Positions 27,720 to 37,127 of a stretch of DNA of 64,000 bases are shown piece by piece. The first letter of the stretch is position 1; each line of letters opens with the position of its first letter. Where the stretch lies: assembly GCF_008330945.1 (NCBI RefSeq), contig NZ_CP043488.1, positions 1-64,000 on the forward strand, in the 5' to 3' direction. Below the pieces are notes generated by a model. It ran no database searches, was not told where the DNA came from, and saw nothing but the letters and a program-made list of their open reading frames with translations. This stretch comes from Labrys sp. KNU-23. Its GTDB lineage: Bacteria; Pseudomonadota; Alphaproteobacteria; Rhizobiales; Labraceae. A program made the position numbers and the translations under genes.

Positions 27720-30041
27720 CTATCTACGACTGAAGTAATACTCTTGGCCTGGCAACGACCCATAATTGAATGGCTCTTGCTCGTTGTCGGTGGCACGCAT
27801 GACGTCGTCACGAACCTTTCGGAGCATTAGATTGAGTTCCACGCCGGGAGTACCGATGTTATCCAACAGTGCGGTCGTAAACGGGCTGTGGGACCCAGCG
27901 TTCCCGTCTGCCGCCACGGCACCGTCGCGGGCGGCGTAGGCAACCAGAGTTCCCGTTTCCGGTTCAATGCGTGCCAATCCCCGAGACATGCTACGCTTGG
28001 CGGTGGCGAAAGTCATCTGTTTCAGAAACGGGTCGTCGCGGCAGGCATCGAGGAATACCAGACGAAGCTTCTTGGCTCCGTTGATTGCACCCATCATCTG
28101 ATCAAGGGAAATGGCTTGAAGGGCCACCTGCCGATCCGTCTTCAGGCTGGCATCAACTGGCACGAGGTAATTCTTGCCATCAACCACGAGGCCATGGCCA
28201 GCGAAATAGATGACGGCCCAGTCCGCTTGATTGGCTATGTCGGAGAAGTCAGACAAAGCCGACATCATTTCCGCCTGGCTGGCGTTGATGATCAGAGTCA
28301 CCGTCCTGAAGCCTAACGCTTTGAATTTATCTGCGACCGCCGAGGCATCGTCTTGTGGATTGGGGAGAGCCGGCACGTTCTTATAGGTTGAGTTGCCGAT
28401 CACAAGGGCAACTCGGTTCTCGTTGATGGGAGCCGTGGCCACGACTGGCGCCGGCGTCGACGGCTTCGGTATAGTGCCATCATCCAGATATCGGCGCAGG
28501 GGCAGGAATTCGCGCGACTGAATATCGTAGACGAAGGATTCCTTCTTGGCTTTGCCAGGAGCCAGGAAGACACTGCCCTTCGGAGCCGTGTCGTCGCCGG
28601 TCGGCTTGTAGCCGCCAGAAGCGCAAGCCGCCTTGATCATCTCGTTGTCGGCATATTTCACGTCAACCAGCAACGTCTGGTCCTTCGGGCCAGGCCGAAC
28701 CTTACCGACTTCCAGATAGACGACCCGCTTCGAGCAATCCACAGGATCATTCTCATAATGTGTGCTGGCGGATATTACCGAGGCAGTGTCGATGGCGTTG
28801 TAGTTATCGGCATTCTGCCGGGCTGGCGAGTAGCTGGCGAGGGTAGTGTCGTGCTCACCCATCCCGTCATACTGCGAGATGCAATAGAGGCTATCCGTGT
28901 CGTAATCCCCGGGCACCTTTGCGCAGTCCTCCCCCACAGAGGATCCTCGTACGAAGGAGATCAGATTGATCGATGAAGCCTTGCGCTCAAGCAAGACGCT
29001 ACCGCCGTAGTTCGTGGCATGGGGTTCGCAATCGCTGCGATAAGACGCATAGACAATGGTCTGACCGCCATAACGTTGCTCGAAAATACCTCCATTCAGC
29101 TCGACGTTACATGTCGTATCGGTATCGTCAGAAGGATAGCCGCGTGCGACCTTACAATTGTCGCCCTCGATGTCAGTTGGCCGACAGAAGGTCGTCAGAA
29201 CGTTCGCCTTCGTTACCGAGCCCGTAACACGTGTCTGGGCTGAACTACCGCTTTGATCGCTACGGGTGGCTGCTTGCACCGGACCGGCGGCCCCCTGGAT
29301 GGCGGCCTGGATACCAGGAGCATCTATATCGGTGGGAAAGGCCTGCACGAAGCTTCGAATATCGCTCAGCGCCGCCTGCTTGTTCCCGAGTTGAGCGTTT
29401 GCCTTGGCCCGGCCCTTCAGCACATAGACAGCAGCGGGGTCAAAAATGAGGGCGTTGTTGAAGTCGGCCAAGGCTTCGCCTGCACGACCAAGCTTCACAA
29501 GCGTCTCGCCCCTGATATTCAAATAGCTTGGGTTTCGAGGCTCCATGGATATGACGGTATTGAAATCCGTCAGCGCCTGTTGCGATTGGCCCACGGAGTC
29601 CAGCAGCAAGCCTCGGCTCTGATAGGCAAACGCTAATTTCGGCGCGAGGCTTATTGCCGTATTCGCATCATTCAATGCAGCCTGGAAATTGCCCAGGCCT
29701 TTATAGGCTGCCTGACGATCGTCGTAATAGCCAGCCACACCTGGATGCAGAGCAATGATCTTCGTAAAATCAACGACCGCCAAGGCGAATTGGCGTTGCT
29801 CCATGTAGGCATTCCCACGCCTCAAATATGCCCTCTCAAGTTGGCTCTTGTCGCGCAAGGTCGAGATAGCGCGCGAACATGCCGAGATCTTGGCTTCGGC
29901 GTTCTGTGCACTCCTGCAATCGGTCCAGGCAGCTTGCTGTGCAATGGCGGACGAGTTGTCGACTATGAGCGCTGTTAGCAATAGCAGGGTAGCAAGTATC
30001 GAATACCGAAATCGAGAAGATTGAAGACCTACCAGGCGCAT
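27720..30041 (-). CDS. Exported TPR plus caspase-like (peptidase C14) protein
   Basis: About 773 residues: a signal peptide or N-terminal anchor (SILATLLLLTALIVDNSSA), five or so tetratricopeptide repeats (about 70-240) such as AYMEQRQFALAVVDFTKII, a long low-similarity middle, and a C-terminal caspase domain. The caspase part has NRVALVIGNSTYKNVPAL, catalytic His in VIYFAGHGLVVDG and catalytic Cys in LVFLDACRDDPF. Such proteins in Hyphomicrobiales are usually periplasmic. The ATG at 30041 has TAGGGCTGAA before it and directly precedes the signal; a longer frame adds twelve residues. It faces the trypsin-like gene across 212 bases without a hairpin terminator. Confidence 0.88.
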   Translation of the reverse strand: MRLVGLQSSRFRYSILATLLLLTALIVDNSSAIAQQAAWTDCRSAQNAEAKISACSRAISTLRDKSQLERAYLRRGNAYMEQRQFALAVVDFTKIIALHPGVAGYYDDRQAAYKGLGNFQAALNDANTAISLAPKLAFAYQSRGLLLDSVGQSQQALTDFNTVISMEPRNPSYLNIRGETLVKLGRAGEALADFNNALIFDPAAVYVLKGRAKANAQLGNKQAALSDIRSFVQAFPTDIDAPGIQAAIQGAAGPVQAATRSDQSGSSAQTRVTGSVTKANVLTTFCRPTDIEGDNCKVARGYPSDDTDTTCNVELNGGIFEQRYGGQTIVYASYRSDCEPHATNYGGSVLLERKASSINLISFVRGSSVGEDCAKVPGDYDTDSLYCISQYDGMGEHDTTLASYSPARQNADNYNAIDTASVISASTHYENDPVDCSKRVVYLEVGKVRPGPKDQTLLVDVKYADNEMIKAACASGGYKPTGDDTAPKGSVFLAPGKAKKESFVYDIQSREFLPLRRYLDDGTIPKPSTPAPVVATAPINENRVALVIGNSTYKNVPALPNPQDDASAVADKFKALGFRTVTLIINASQAEMMSALSDFSDIANQADWAVIYFAGHGLVVDGKNYLVPVDASLKTDRQVALQAISLDQMMGAINGAKKLRLVFLDACRDDPFLKQMTFATAKRSMSRGLARIEPETGTLVAYAARDGAVAADGNAGSHSPFTTALLDNIGTPGVELNLMLRKVRDDVMRATDNEQEPFNYGSLPGQEYYFSRR

Positions 30042-30316
30042 TTCAGCCCTACAAGTTCTGTATATTACTCCAAGCATCCTATCTCAGTGCATTCTGAAAC
30101 ACACGTGTGTTGGTAATGTTTTTTTGATGCGGATGGTGTAACGCAGGGTGCCGAGGCCCGCAGACAGTGTCATTCCGCAGTCACCAGTGCCTTGCAATCA
30201 AATCAAAGCAATCACGGAATTGTGAAAAATTGGGGTGGGACAAATTCTCGGAAAAATGGTGTCTTTCTTGCCATCGTTGGAGGAGGTGCGATTGGCATGT
30301 CTCCGATGAAAAATGA

Positions 30317-30336
30317 CCCGCTCCGGCGGGTTTTTT
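30317..30336 (+). terminator. Rho-independent terminator
   Basis: CCCGC-TCCG-GCGGG followed by six T residues. It lies in the 410-base gap (30078-30487) after the caspase gene's 5' end. No gene I can support feeds into it from the left, so it may end a small RNA. Confidence 0.6.
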
Positions 30337-30437
30337 CTTGCTGGCGCGACGGCGATTTGACATCGTACCAGCTAGGGTCGAAAGGCCCTCGGTTGGGATC
30401 TTCCCAACTGCCAAAGGCGGCTTAGGCCGCATACCGG

Positions 30438-30460
30438 CCCGCCCTTGTGGCGGGTTTTTT
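30438..30460 (+). terminator. Second Rho-independent terminator
   Basis: CCCGCC-CTTGT-GGCGGG followed by six T residues, 100 bases after the first one. The DNA in between can fold into smaller hairpins, such as AGGG with CCCT and TTGGGA with TCCCAA. The next gene starts 28 bases later. Confidence 0.65.
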
Positions 30461-30487
30461 ATTGGCCAATCTGGACGCTTACCCAAG

Positions 30488-30664
30488 ATGATCGAATTCA
30501 TTCAGGGCTGGGCGCTTCCCGTGGCCGGCATCATCCTTGCCATCATCCCCCTCATTTGCACTCTGGGCCGTCCGAGCAAGCGCATTCGCATGCGCCATCG
30601 GCGGTTTAAGTTCGGGATGATCGAATGGGAACGCCGCGACCACGACGAGGACACCCAGTCCTAA
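30488..30664 (+). CDS. Small single-span membrane protein
   Basis: A 58-residue protein with one transmembrane helix (about 8-26, ALPVAGIILAIIPLIC) and a strongly basic cytoplasmic tail. It is preceded closely by a terminator, so it needs its own promoter or anti-termination. No family recognised; small proteins of this kind are common in prophage and integrative-element cargo. Confidence 0.5.
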   Translation: MIEFIQGWALPVAGIILAIIPLICTLGRPSKRIRMRHRRFKFGMIEWERRDHDEDTQS

Positions 30665-30785
30665 TCAGGCTCTAAGCGCTTTTCAAAAAGCGGGCGTTTG
30701 GAGCCCGACATTGTTTGGCGGTCTATATATGATAATATCCTTTATCACATACTGTAACGTTCTTTAGCTGCGCGCGGGAGGGTCG

Positions 30786-31328
30786 ATGGACGAAGATGCA
30801 GAAGCGATCGAACTCACCATCCGCTCGGTCGCTGACGCCGATCGCCTGCTGGCGCAGATCCGGCGCTCGGCCGAACGCGTGCACGAGTGGGTTAGCGCCT
30901 ATCGGGGTGATCCATTGGCCATGCTCGAGCAGATGAAATTCGAGCCGATCGGCTTCCATCCGATCGCCGGCCACGCCCTCAATATCGTCGAGCAGATCAA
31001 CCAGACCTGGACCTTCGTGGTGGCTATTGCCGCAGCGCGCCAGTTGCTGGAATTGCATCCCGACGCCGGTGGCTACCGGCTGGCGCCAGGCGCGCACGCA
31101 TCACAAGCTCTGGACATCATGAGCGAGGTTCCCGCCCTGGTCGGCGCCGAGACCTTCGCCACTGTTCATCCGAGCAATAACCGCAAGCTGCAAAAGGACC
31201 TAGCCAAGCTCATGGGCCGGCCAGAACAACACCGATATGTCTTCTTCATGAGCCCAAAGTTTCCGGGCGCTGTCCGTTATCCGAAATTTGAGCGGGACGG
31301 TGTCCAAGTGTGGTCCGTCCATGTCTGA
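30786..31328 (+). CDS. Unknown protein coupled to the integrase gene
   Basis: A 180-residue soluble protein of no family I recognise. It has an acidic N-terminus, a central helical part (QTWTFVVAIAAARQLLELHP) and a C-terminal basic beta-rich part. Its stop overlaps the integrase start by eight bases (ATGTCTGA), so the two are probably co-translated. The coupling suggests a role in excision, transfer control or the element's own regulation. Confidence 0.65.
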   Translation: MDEDAEAIELTIRSVADADRLLAQIRRSAERVHEWVSAYRGDPLAMLEQMKFEPIGFHPIAGHALNIVEQINQTWTFVVAIAAARQLLELHPDAGGYRLAPGAHASQALDIMSEVPALVGAETFATVHPSNNRKLQKDLAKLMGRPEQHRYVFFMSPKFPGAVRYPKFERDGVQVWSVHV

Positions 31329-32280
31329 CCCTATCCCGAGATCACAGAACGCGCAGATTCCCGCGTTGGTGGCAGAGGTCGGCGAACGAGCTTCCTATTG
31401 CTTCCTCGAGTTCTTCACTACCCATATTCGCAACCCGCACACCAGGCGCGCCTATGCCGGCGCCGTCGGCGAGTTCTGCGCGTGGCTCGAGCGCCAGGGC
31501 CTGGCCTCGATCGCCACCGTCACCTCGCTGCATGTCGCCAGCTATGTCGAGCTGCTCGGCAAGGAAGTCTCGGCGCCGACGGTGAAACAGCACCTGGCCG
31601 CAATCCGCTCGCTGTTCGACTGGCTGGCAAGCGGTGGCGTATTGCTGTTCAATCCGGCCTCGGCCGTGCGCGGCCCCAGGCATGCAGTAAAGCGCGGCAA
31701 GACGCCGGTGCTCGCCCCGGAAGAGGCGCGGCAGCTTCTCGATGCCATCGACGTCACGACGCCGGCCGGGCTGCGCGACCGCGCCCTGATTGGCCTGATG
31801 GTCTATTCCTTCGCTCGGATCGGCGCGGCCGTCGCCATGAAGGCCGAGGATGTGTATGTGCGGAACCGGCGCATGTGGGTGCGGCTGCACGAGAAGGGCG
31901 GCAAACGCCACGAAATGCCCTGCCATCACAATCTGCAGGCCTATCTGCAGGCCTACATCGAGGGCTGCGGCCTCACCGACGACGCCAAGGGCTTTCTGTT
32001 CCGTACGATCGGCCGAGGCACCGGCCGGCTTACCAAGACGCCGCTGCCGCAGGCCAATGCCTATGCCATGATCCGCCGGCGGGCGACGTCCGTCGCGATC
32101 GAAACCAAGATTGGCAACCACACCTTCCGGGCAACCGGCATCACAGCCTATCTGAAGAATGGCGGCACCCTGGAGAAGGCAGCCGTGATGGCGAACCATG
32201 CCAGCACGCGTACCACGCAGCTCTACGATCGCCGGCAAGAAGAGGCGAGTCTTGATGAGGTCGAGAGAGTGCTTATTTAG
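31321..32280 (+). CDS. Tyrosine recombinase/integrase (phage integrase family)
   Basis: A 319-residue protein with an N-terminal core-binding SAM-like domain (about 25-110) and a C-terminal catalytic domain. The residues are complete: Arg166 in VYSFARIGAA, Lys192/195 in HEKGGKRHE, His267 and Arg270 in NHTFRATGIT, His293 in NHASTRTT and Tyr302 in QLYDRR. It should catalyse site-specific integration and excision of an element. The ATG at 31321 is preferred over an upstream GTG. About 130 bases downstream lies a tRNA-3'-end-like sequence, the usual place of an attachment site. Confidence 0.9.
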   Translation: MSDPIPRSQNAQIPALVAEVGERASYCFLEFFTTHIRNPHTRRAYAGAVGEFCAWLERQGLASIATVTSLHVASYVELLGKEVSAPTVKQHLAAIRSLFDWLASGGVLLFNPASAVRGPRHAVKRGKTPVLAPEEARQLLDAIDVTTPAGLRDRALIGLMVYSFARIGAAVAMKAEDVYVRNRRMWVRLHEKGGKRHEMPCHHNLQAYLQAYIEGCGLTDDAKGFLFRTIGRGTGRLTKTPLPQANAYAMIRRRATSVAIETKIGNHTFRATGITAYLKNGGTLEKAAVMANHASTRTTQLYDRRQEEASLDEVERVLI

Positions 32281-32383
32281 CCTCGGACTTTTGCGGCCGG
32301 CTTTGCAATAGGAATTGTGCTCAGGTGTTAATATGCGGCCAAATGCCTAGAAACTCAGAAGTTTTACGACTGACCACCACACA

Positions 32384-32438
32384 CCTATCGCTTGCATAGG
32401 GCATAGGGGCCCCATGTTCGAATCTTGTCACCGCCACC
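32384..32438 (+). other. tRNA-3'-half-like sequence, candidate attachment-site remnant
   Basis: CCTAT-CGCTTGC-ATAGG can form an anticodon-arm-like hairpin (32384-32400). It is followed by a T-loop box GTTCGAATC and by CACCGCCACC, which looks like an acceptor end. A matching 5' half is absent and the T-stem is imperfect, so this is not a functional tRNA. Its place right behind the integrase fits an att remnant. Confidence 0.35.
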
Positions 32439-32495
32439 GTCGGAACGCGATGCACATTGGCGCGTGATCGTTCGCCGGGCGCCGGAGATCGACGA

Positions 32496-33320
32496 ATGAT
32501 ACCGCAGGATTACATTACGGCGTGGAGCCACGTCGTTCCGTGAGCGAACCAGCGGCAGATCGAGCAGGACCTCATCATCAGCCGGGCCATCGTTGAAATT
32601 TTCAGCGACCCAGCCCTGTCTGAGGCATTGCGGTTCCGCGGTGGGACCGCATTGAACAAGCTGCATTTTCCGGCGCCGCTTCGCTATTCCGAAGATATCG
32701 ATCTTGTCCGTACATCGCCCGGAGCAATTGGCCCTATCCTCGACCGATTGCGCGCGCTACGATGGATTTGAACTCCAGCAGCAAGGCGTCCGCGTCCGAC
32801 TCGTTGTCGCTGGCCATGCGACCCCCATTGTCGAACAGCTTTCCGGTAAGGCGGAGACTATCAGCTTCGACACTGTACGAAGGGATCTGGATCGTGCCCT
32901 CGCCAGTATCGAGGCCGACCCCGAGGACGCCATCACGGCTGCCTGTTCAACGATCGAAAGCGTCTGCCGGTCTATTCTGATCCAACTGGGGGAGTCTCTG
33001 CCGACAAAGAAAGACGTTCAGGGACTGTTCAACGCTGTGAAACGGCCGCTTGGCCTGTCGCCTGACCGTGGCGATCTGGCCCCCAAATCGCCGATGATGT
33101 TCGTACGACCCTAGGCTGACTCGCCACGGTTATCCAGGGCGTCGGGGCCTTGCGCACCCATGCGGGCGACGCTCACGGCCGCGAGCGCGGATATGCTCGT
33201 ATCGCGCGCCTGTCCATACATGCCGCCAGCACCGTTGCCTTGTTCCTGATCGAAATCTGGCAGCGGAAATTCCCGGCACGCGCCTTGCAGCGCCATGACG
33301 ATCTGACGAATACGCAATGA
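32496..33320 (+). pseudogene. Decayed AbiEii nucleotidyltransferase joined to an Abi-C domain
   Basis: Reading from the ATG at 32496 gives an AbiEii-type N-terminus: MIPQDYITAW, then FRGGTALNKLHF and LRYSEDIDLVRT, the nucleotidyltransferase signature. A TGA interrupts it at codon 16 and the frame ends near 32770. A second frame (to 33114) then gives the abortive-infection C-terminal pattern DPEDAITAACSTIESVCRSI and KKDVQGLFNAVKRPLGLSP. A third frame carries its end, VIQGVGALRTHAGDAHGR, to a TGA at 33318-33320. At least one nonsense and two frame changes are needed, so this is a pseudogene, possibly a deletion fusion of two genes. Confidence 0.7.
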
Positions 33321-34195
33321 GGGAACGACGGGTGATTGAATCTGTTCGCGACGACGACATGGTGCAGGAAGCGGTGAGGCGGCTCTTTTTAGGCAGTGCG
33401 CCTGAACGTTCCCATGATCTCAAGCTCATGTGGGAGGAGCTTGCACCAGTATTCCAGCTGACGCCCGACGAGCATCAGGGCGAGCGGATTATTTTCGATG
33501 CCGGCTTGTTTCGATATGTCCGGTTCAACCACCGCGTCCTGCGTGCCTTCTGGATAGCCGGGTATGCGGCGTGGGAAGGTTACAGGCTTATCGCTGAAAG
33601 CCCCGATCTCGAACAACTCGATAACTCCCGTTTTGCTGAGCTTGTGAAGGCATTTGAGCAAGTCATCGAGAATGTCGATCCCTCAGAAGTCCCGCTGCCT
33701 GCAGGGGTCGCCGAGCCCGGTCGGTATCCCGATTTGAAGAATGATCCACAAGGAAGGGCAGCAAGCGAACTTGCCACCATCGCTGTCGCCTGGGCGCTCC
33801 TTCACGAACTTCGCCATATCCGGCATCAGCGCGAGGGGACGGGAGCCGATCCCTTCGGAGACAGCGAGCCTAAACACCGTGAGGAGTTCTCCTGCGATGA
33901 GTTCGCGACCACATTCCTTCTTGAGCGTGCCGACGAATGCGCTGCGGCGGAGCAGGTAAACGTGGAGCACATCAGACGAAAGCGGCAGCTTGGTATCTAT
34001 TTTGGCCTGTTTGCCGTTGCCCTTCTCGCCAAGGACAAGTGGCGTGCATCTGAATCACATCCGTCAGTCCAGGCCCGGATAGATGCCGTCCGCACACTGA
34101 TGGAGCCCACCAAGTCCGATCTAGCTGCCGCCATGGCCCACGCCGCGTTTGCGATTCTGGGGCAGCTCTGGCCCGGCGCGCCGAATCCCTATTAG
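33317..34195 (+). CDS. Lit-like zinc metallopeptidase (phage-exclusion type)
   Basis: A 292-residue protein with a zincin motif HELRH at about 163-167 inside WALLHELRHIRHQ. A downstream EEFSCDEFATTFLL offers the third zinc ligand. The layout resembles the Lit/U49 family, whose prototype cleaves elongation factor Tu when a T4 capsid peptide is present. No signal peptide. The ATG overlaps the stop of the decayed Abi frame (ATGA), so it may have been the distal gene of that operon. A Lit-type target is inference. Confidence 0.7.
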   Translation: MRERRVIESVRDDDMVQEAVRRLFLGSAPERSHDLKLMWEELAPVFQLTPDEHQGERIIFDAGLFRYVRFNHRVLRAFWIAGYAAWEGYRLIAESPDLEQLDNSRFAELVKAFEQVIENVDPSEVPLPAGVAEPGRYPDLKNDPQGRAASELATIAVAWALLHELRHIRHQREGTGADPFGDSEPKHREEFSCDEFATTFLLERADECAAAEQVNVEHIRRKRQLGIYFGLFAVALLAKDKWRASESHPSVQARIDAVRTLMEPTKSDLAAAMAHAAFAILGQLWPGAPNPY

Positions 34196-34336
34196 CCGGG
34201 GCGCTACTACATACCTATGAGACGTTTGTCTGCCCGGCACTATAAAGCCACTCGATTGGCCTTTTCCAGAATCTCTCCGGTGCTGATCTGAAGAATCCCC
34301 TTATCGAGTGTTCTTAAATTGTTCTATGATGGCTTC

Positions 34337-35668
34337 ATGCCAAAAACCATCACCGCGAATCAGCTTTTAGGAGAACAGGGCGAGGCTGCTGTGCGCCTGC
34401 GTTTCCTGGACATGGGTTTTCAGTTCGATCAGCGATCTCGGCTTGAGAGCGGGATCGACGGCATCGCGGAGGTGATGGACAAAGGTCAACCGTTGGCACG
34501 GATGATTGCAGTTCAGATTAAAACCACCGAATCGGGGAAGTACGCTAGCGAGACTGAAAGTACCTTCAGTTATCTATTGAAGAGCGAGGACCTCGAATAC
34601 TGGCGTCCCGCCAACCTTCCTATCATCATAGTCCTCCACCGCCGATCCGATAATACGTTCTTCTGGAAAGAAGTGTTGGGCGGGGTGGGCGAAGGCGAGA
34701 GGCGTCTGCAGTTCGACAAGGTGCAGGATGTCCTGGACCGCAATGCGGTTGATCGCCTTGCTGCGTTGACCGTCCCAAAGGCAGGGTTTGGTTACTACGT
34801 CCCGCCGCTCGGCGAAGGTGAGGACGCCATCGTGAATATGCTGCCGATCACGCTTCCAGCCGAAATGTTTGTGGCCAGCACGGCTTATGACTCGAAACGG
34901 GCCGCCGCAATTCTCCTGGACGGCGACGAGCCTGCCCGTTTCGATTGGGCGATAAAAGACGGGACGTTTTGGTCATTCCACGATCCACGAACGTCGGTAT
35001 GCCGCGATATTGTCGATCTGGATCAGGTCGAGGCGATAGAAACGAGCCATCTGGCATTTCATGACGATATCCATGAACGGAATAATTTCGCGTTTCTACT
35101 GAAACAAACGCTCGGTCATCAGACCCGCAGCGACCTTGCCTGGAACAAGGATCGAAAGATTTATTATTTCAAGGCTAGGGTAGAGAACGAGTCGCGTATT
35201 TATTCATATGATGCCTCTAAAAAGCGGACGGAAGCGGAGGTCGTCAACGTCGTCAGGAACAAGACCGATGCATCGAGAGTCGAGTTCGTTCGGCACCATG
35301 CCTTTGAACCGAGGTTCGAAAACCTGCTCGACCAATGGTTTCTCGTTATAAACCCGACTTACTTCTTCACGACCAATGGCTTTACCCCTCACAGCTATCC
35401 GGCTGCGCTTTTGGCAGGCAAGAAGCGAATGGACAAAAGCGCGTCGCTGCGGGGCCAGGTCATTATGTGGCATCGCTTCCTGACCGAGTCCGACCGCGCG
35501 GTGCACGATCTGTTTGCCGAAGTCAGCGCAGACCCGCGTTTGATCTTCGGAGAGCCGCCGATCGTGCCGCTTTCAACGCGTGTTCCCGAAGACGTTTGGG
35601 GGCCGCAGAAGAAGGTCGAAGAGGCGGAAGAATCGGACAGCCTCGATTTGCTGAGGCGGTCTGCATGA
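34337..35668 (+). CDS. DREN-APAZ: DUF4365 nuclease fused to APAZ (SPARDA effector)
   Basis: About 443 residues. The N-terminal 150 form a DUF4365 PD-(D/E)XK nuclease: [18 protein letters not shown] with Glu13/Glu16, GIDGIAEV with Asp41 and [14 protein letters not shown] with the Q-x-K at 60-62. The remainder is consistent with an APAZ domain, the partner of short Argonautes. In SPARDA systems this subunit is an indiscriminate DNase/RNase unleashed when guide-loaded Ago finds invader DNA. The ATG at 34337 is chosen; a TTG six codons earlier is possible. Its TGA overlaps the ATG of the Argonaute gene, as in known systems. Confidence 0.85.
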   Translation: MPKTITANQLLGEQGEAAVRLRFLDMGFQFDQRSRLESGIDGIAEVMDKGQPLARMIAVQIKTTESGKYASETESTFSYLLKSEDLEYWRPANLPIIIVLHRRSDNTFFWKEVLGGVGEGERRLQFDKVQDVLDRNAVDRLAALTVPKAGFGYYVPPLGEGEDAIVNMLPITLPAEMFVASTAYDSKRAAAILLDGDEPARFDWAIKDGTFWSFHDPRTSVCRDIVDLDQVEAIETSHLAFHDDIHERNNFAFLLKQTLGHQTRSDLAWNKDRKIYYFKARVENESRIYSYDASKKRTEAEVVNVVRNKTDASRVEFVRHHAFEPRFENLLDQWFLVINPTYFFTTNGFTPHSYPAALLAGKKRMDKSASLRGQVIMWHRFLTESDRAVHDLFAEVSADPRLIFGEPPIVPLSTRVPEDVWGPQKKVEEAEESDSLDLLRRSA

Positions 35669-37119
35669 AGTTTAGCTCCGAAATATTTCCCGAGCCCGAT
35701 CTGGAGTTTGGCGACAAGCATCGCCATCCCGACCCCCGGCTTGGCTTGTTCGCAGCAGGGCCGCTGCAGACGCCTCTTGGCGACTCCATCAAGGTCGCCG
35801 TTGTGGGCAATGCGAAGACCGTCGCGGATACGCGGAGGTTTTTCAAAGAGGCAGGAACAGGCTTCGCCGGAAAGGGCGCAAAACACCCAAACCTGCACCC
35901 CGATTTTCCCGGCCTCGGGAATCAAAACCCGTTTCGCTGCAAATTCGAAATACCGGACGACGCGACGGCGGCGCTGCCGCAAGCGCGCCTGGACAAGATC
36001 AGGAAAGAGCCGAATGACGCCAAGGCCATTGAGATGGCCGTCAATGAAATAATGGAGTTGCTGCAGGTCATTGATGAAGGCAGCAGCAAGCCGCAGGTCG
36101 CAATCATTGCCCTGCCGATCGGACTTCTCGAACGCGTCGTCAATGTGCGGGCAGATACCGAGGGACCGGCAGAGAAAGAAGATAGCGGGGGATCGGATGC
36201 TCCCAATTTCCGCGGCATGCTCAAAGCGAAAGCGATGAAGTTAAGCTTTCCTATCCAGATCATCTGGGAAGATGTTCTGGATGAGAAGGTCTCCGTACCG
36301 CGGAAGATAAAGCAATCGAATGAACGAAAAATCCAGGATCAGGCCGATCGTACCTGGAATCTTTTTACGACTCTTTATTACAAGGGGTCGGGGCGGATTC
36401 CCTGGCGCCGAATGCCTAAGGAAGGTGAATATTCCGCCTGCTACATTGGCGTAAGCTTCTACCGTGAAGCCGGGGGCCAGCAGCTTTTTACGAGCGCGGC
36501 GCAAATGTTCGACGAGCGCGGTCGCGGCTTTATCCTCAAAGGAAAACGCGCGCAAACCGAAAGCCGGGGCCGGCATCCCTACATGACTCAAGACGACGCC
36601 CGAGAACTGATTTCCGAGGCGCTGGCAGCCTACAAAAGCCATCACCGGAACTACCCGGCACGCGTGATTGTCATGAAGACTTCAAAGTTTCGCGACGATG
36701 AAGCGTCAGGCATTATTGAGGCCCTGGACGAGGCCGGCACCGAAATGCGCGATCTCGTCTGGATACAGGAATCGTCGACCGTAAAGGTATTTCGAGATGG
36801 CAATTACCCCGTGATGCGCGGTACGTTCGTTGAACTGGACGGCAAGGGTTTGCTCTACACGAACGGCAGCATTCCGTACTACGGGACTTATCCTGGGCTG
36901 TACGACCCCAGGCCGCTTTTGCTTTGCCCTCATGAGAGAAGCGACAGTACGATCTCTGATATTGCGAAGGAGGTGTTGTCGCTCACCAAGATCAACTGGA
37001 ATTCGACGCAGATAAATCAGAAACTTCCGATCCCTATTCTGGCAGCGCGCCGCGTCGGCGAAGTCCTGAAATACGTTACGGATACGCACGTCAGTTCCGA
37101 CTATCGGAAATACACCTGA
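35665..37119 (+). CDS. Short prokaryotic Argonaute (MID-PIWI), SPARDA type
   Basis: A 484-residue protein with the short-pAgo plan: an N-terminal leader ([16 protein letters not shown]), a MID domain (about 40-250) and a PIWI domain from about 255. At the first PIWI strand the sequence is [15 protein letters not shown], where active Argonautes have Asp; the slicer centre therefore looks inactive, as in all short pAgos. The C-terminal [20 protein letters not shown] is typical of PIWI 3'-end recognition. It should bind a guide and its target and activate the DREN-APAZ partner, whose stop overlaps this ATG. A longer upstream frame lies inside the partner gene and is not coding. Confidence 0.88.
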   Translation: MKFSSEIFPEPDLEFGDKHRHPDPRLGLFAAGPLQTPLGDSIKVAVVGNAKTVADTRRFFKEAGTGFAGKGAKHPNLHPDFPGLGNQNPFRCKFEIPDDATAALPQARLDKIRKEPNDAKAIEMAVNEIMELLQVIDEGSSKPQVAIIALPIGLLERVVNVRADTEGPAEKEDSGGSDAPNFRGMLKAKAMKLSFPIQIIWEDVLDEKVSVPRKIKQSNERKIQDQADRTWNLFTTLYYKGSGRIPWRRMPKEGEYSACYIGVSFYREAGGQQLFTSAAQMFDERGRGFILKGKRAQTESRGRHPYMTQDDARELISEALAAYKSHHRNYPARVIVMKTSKFRDDEASGIIEALDEAGTEMRDLVWIQESSTVKVFRDGNYPVMRGTFVELDGKGLLYTNGSIPYYGTYPGLYDPRPLLLCPHERSDSTISDIAKEVLSLTKINWNSTQINQKLPIPILAARRVGEVLKYVTDTHVSSDYRKYT

Positions 37120-37127
37120 GTTGCCAG

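Noticed and set aside
31342..32238. Long frames on both strands over the integrase gene
   Set aside because: The integrase frame has all catalytic residues; the others are composition-driven shadows.
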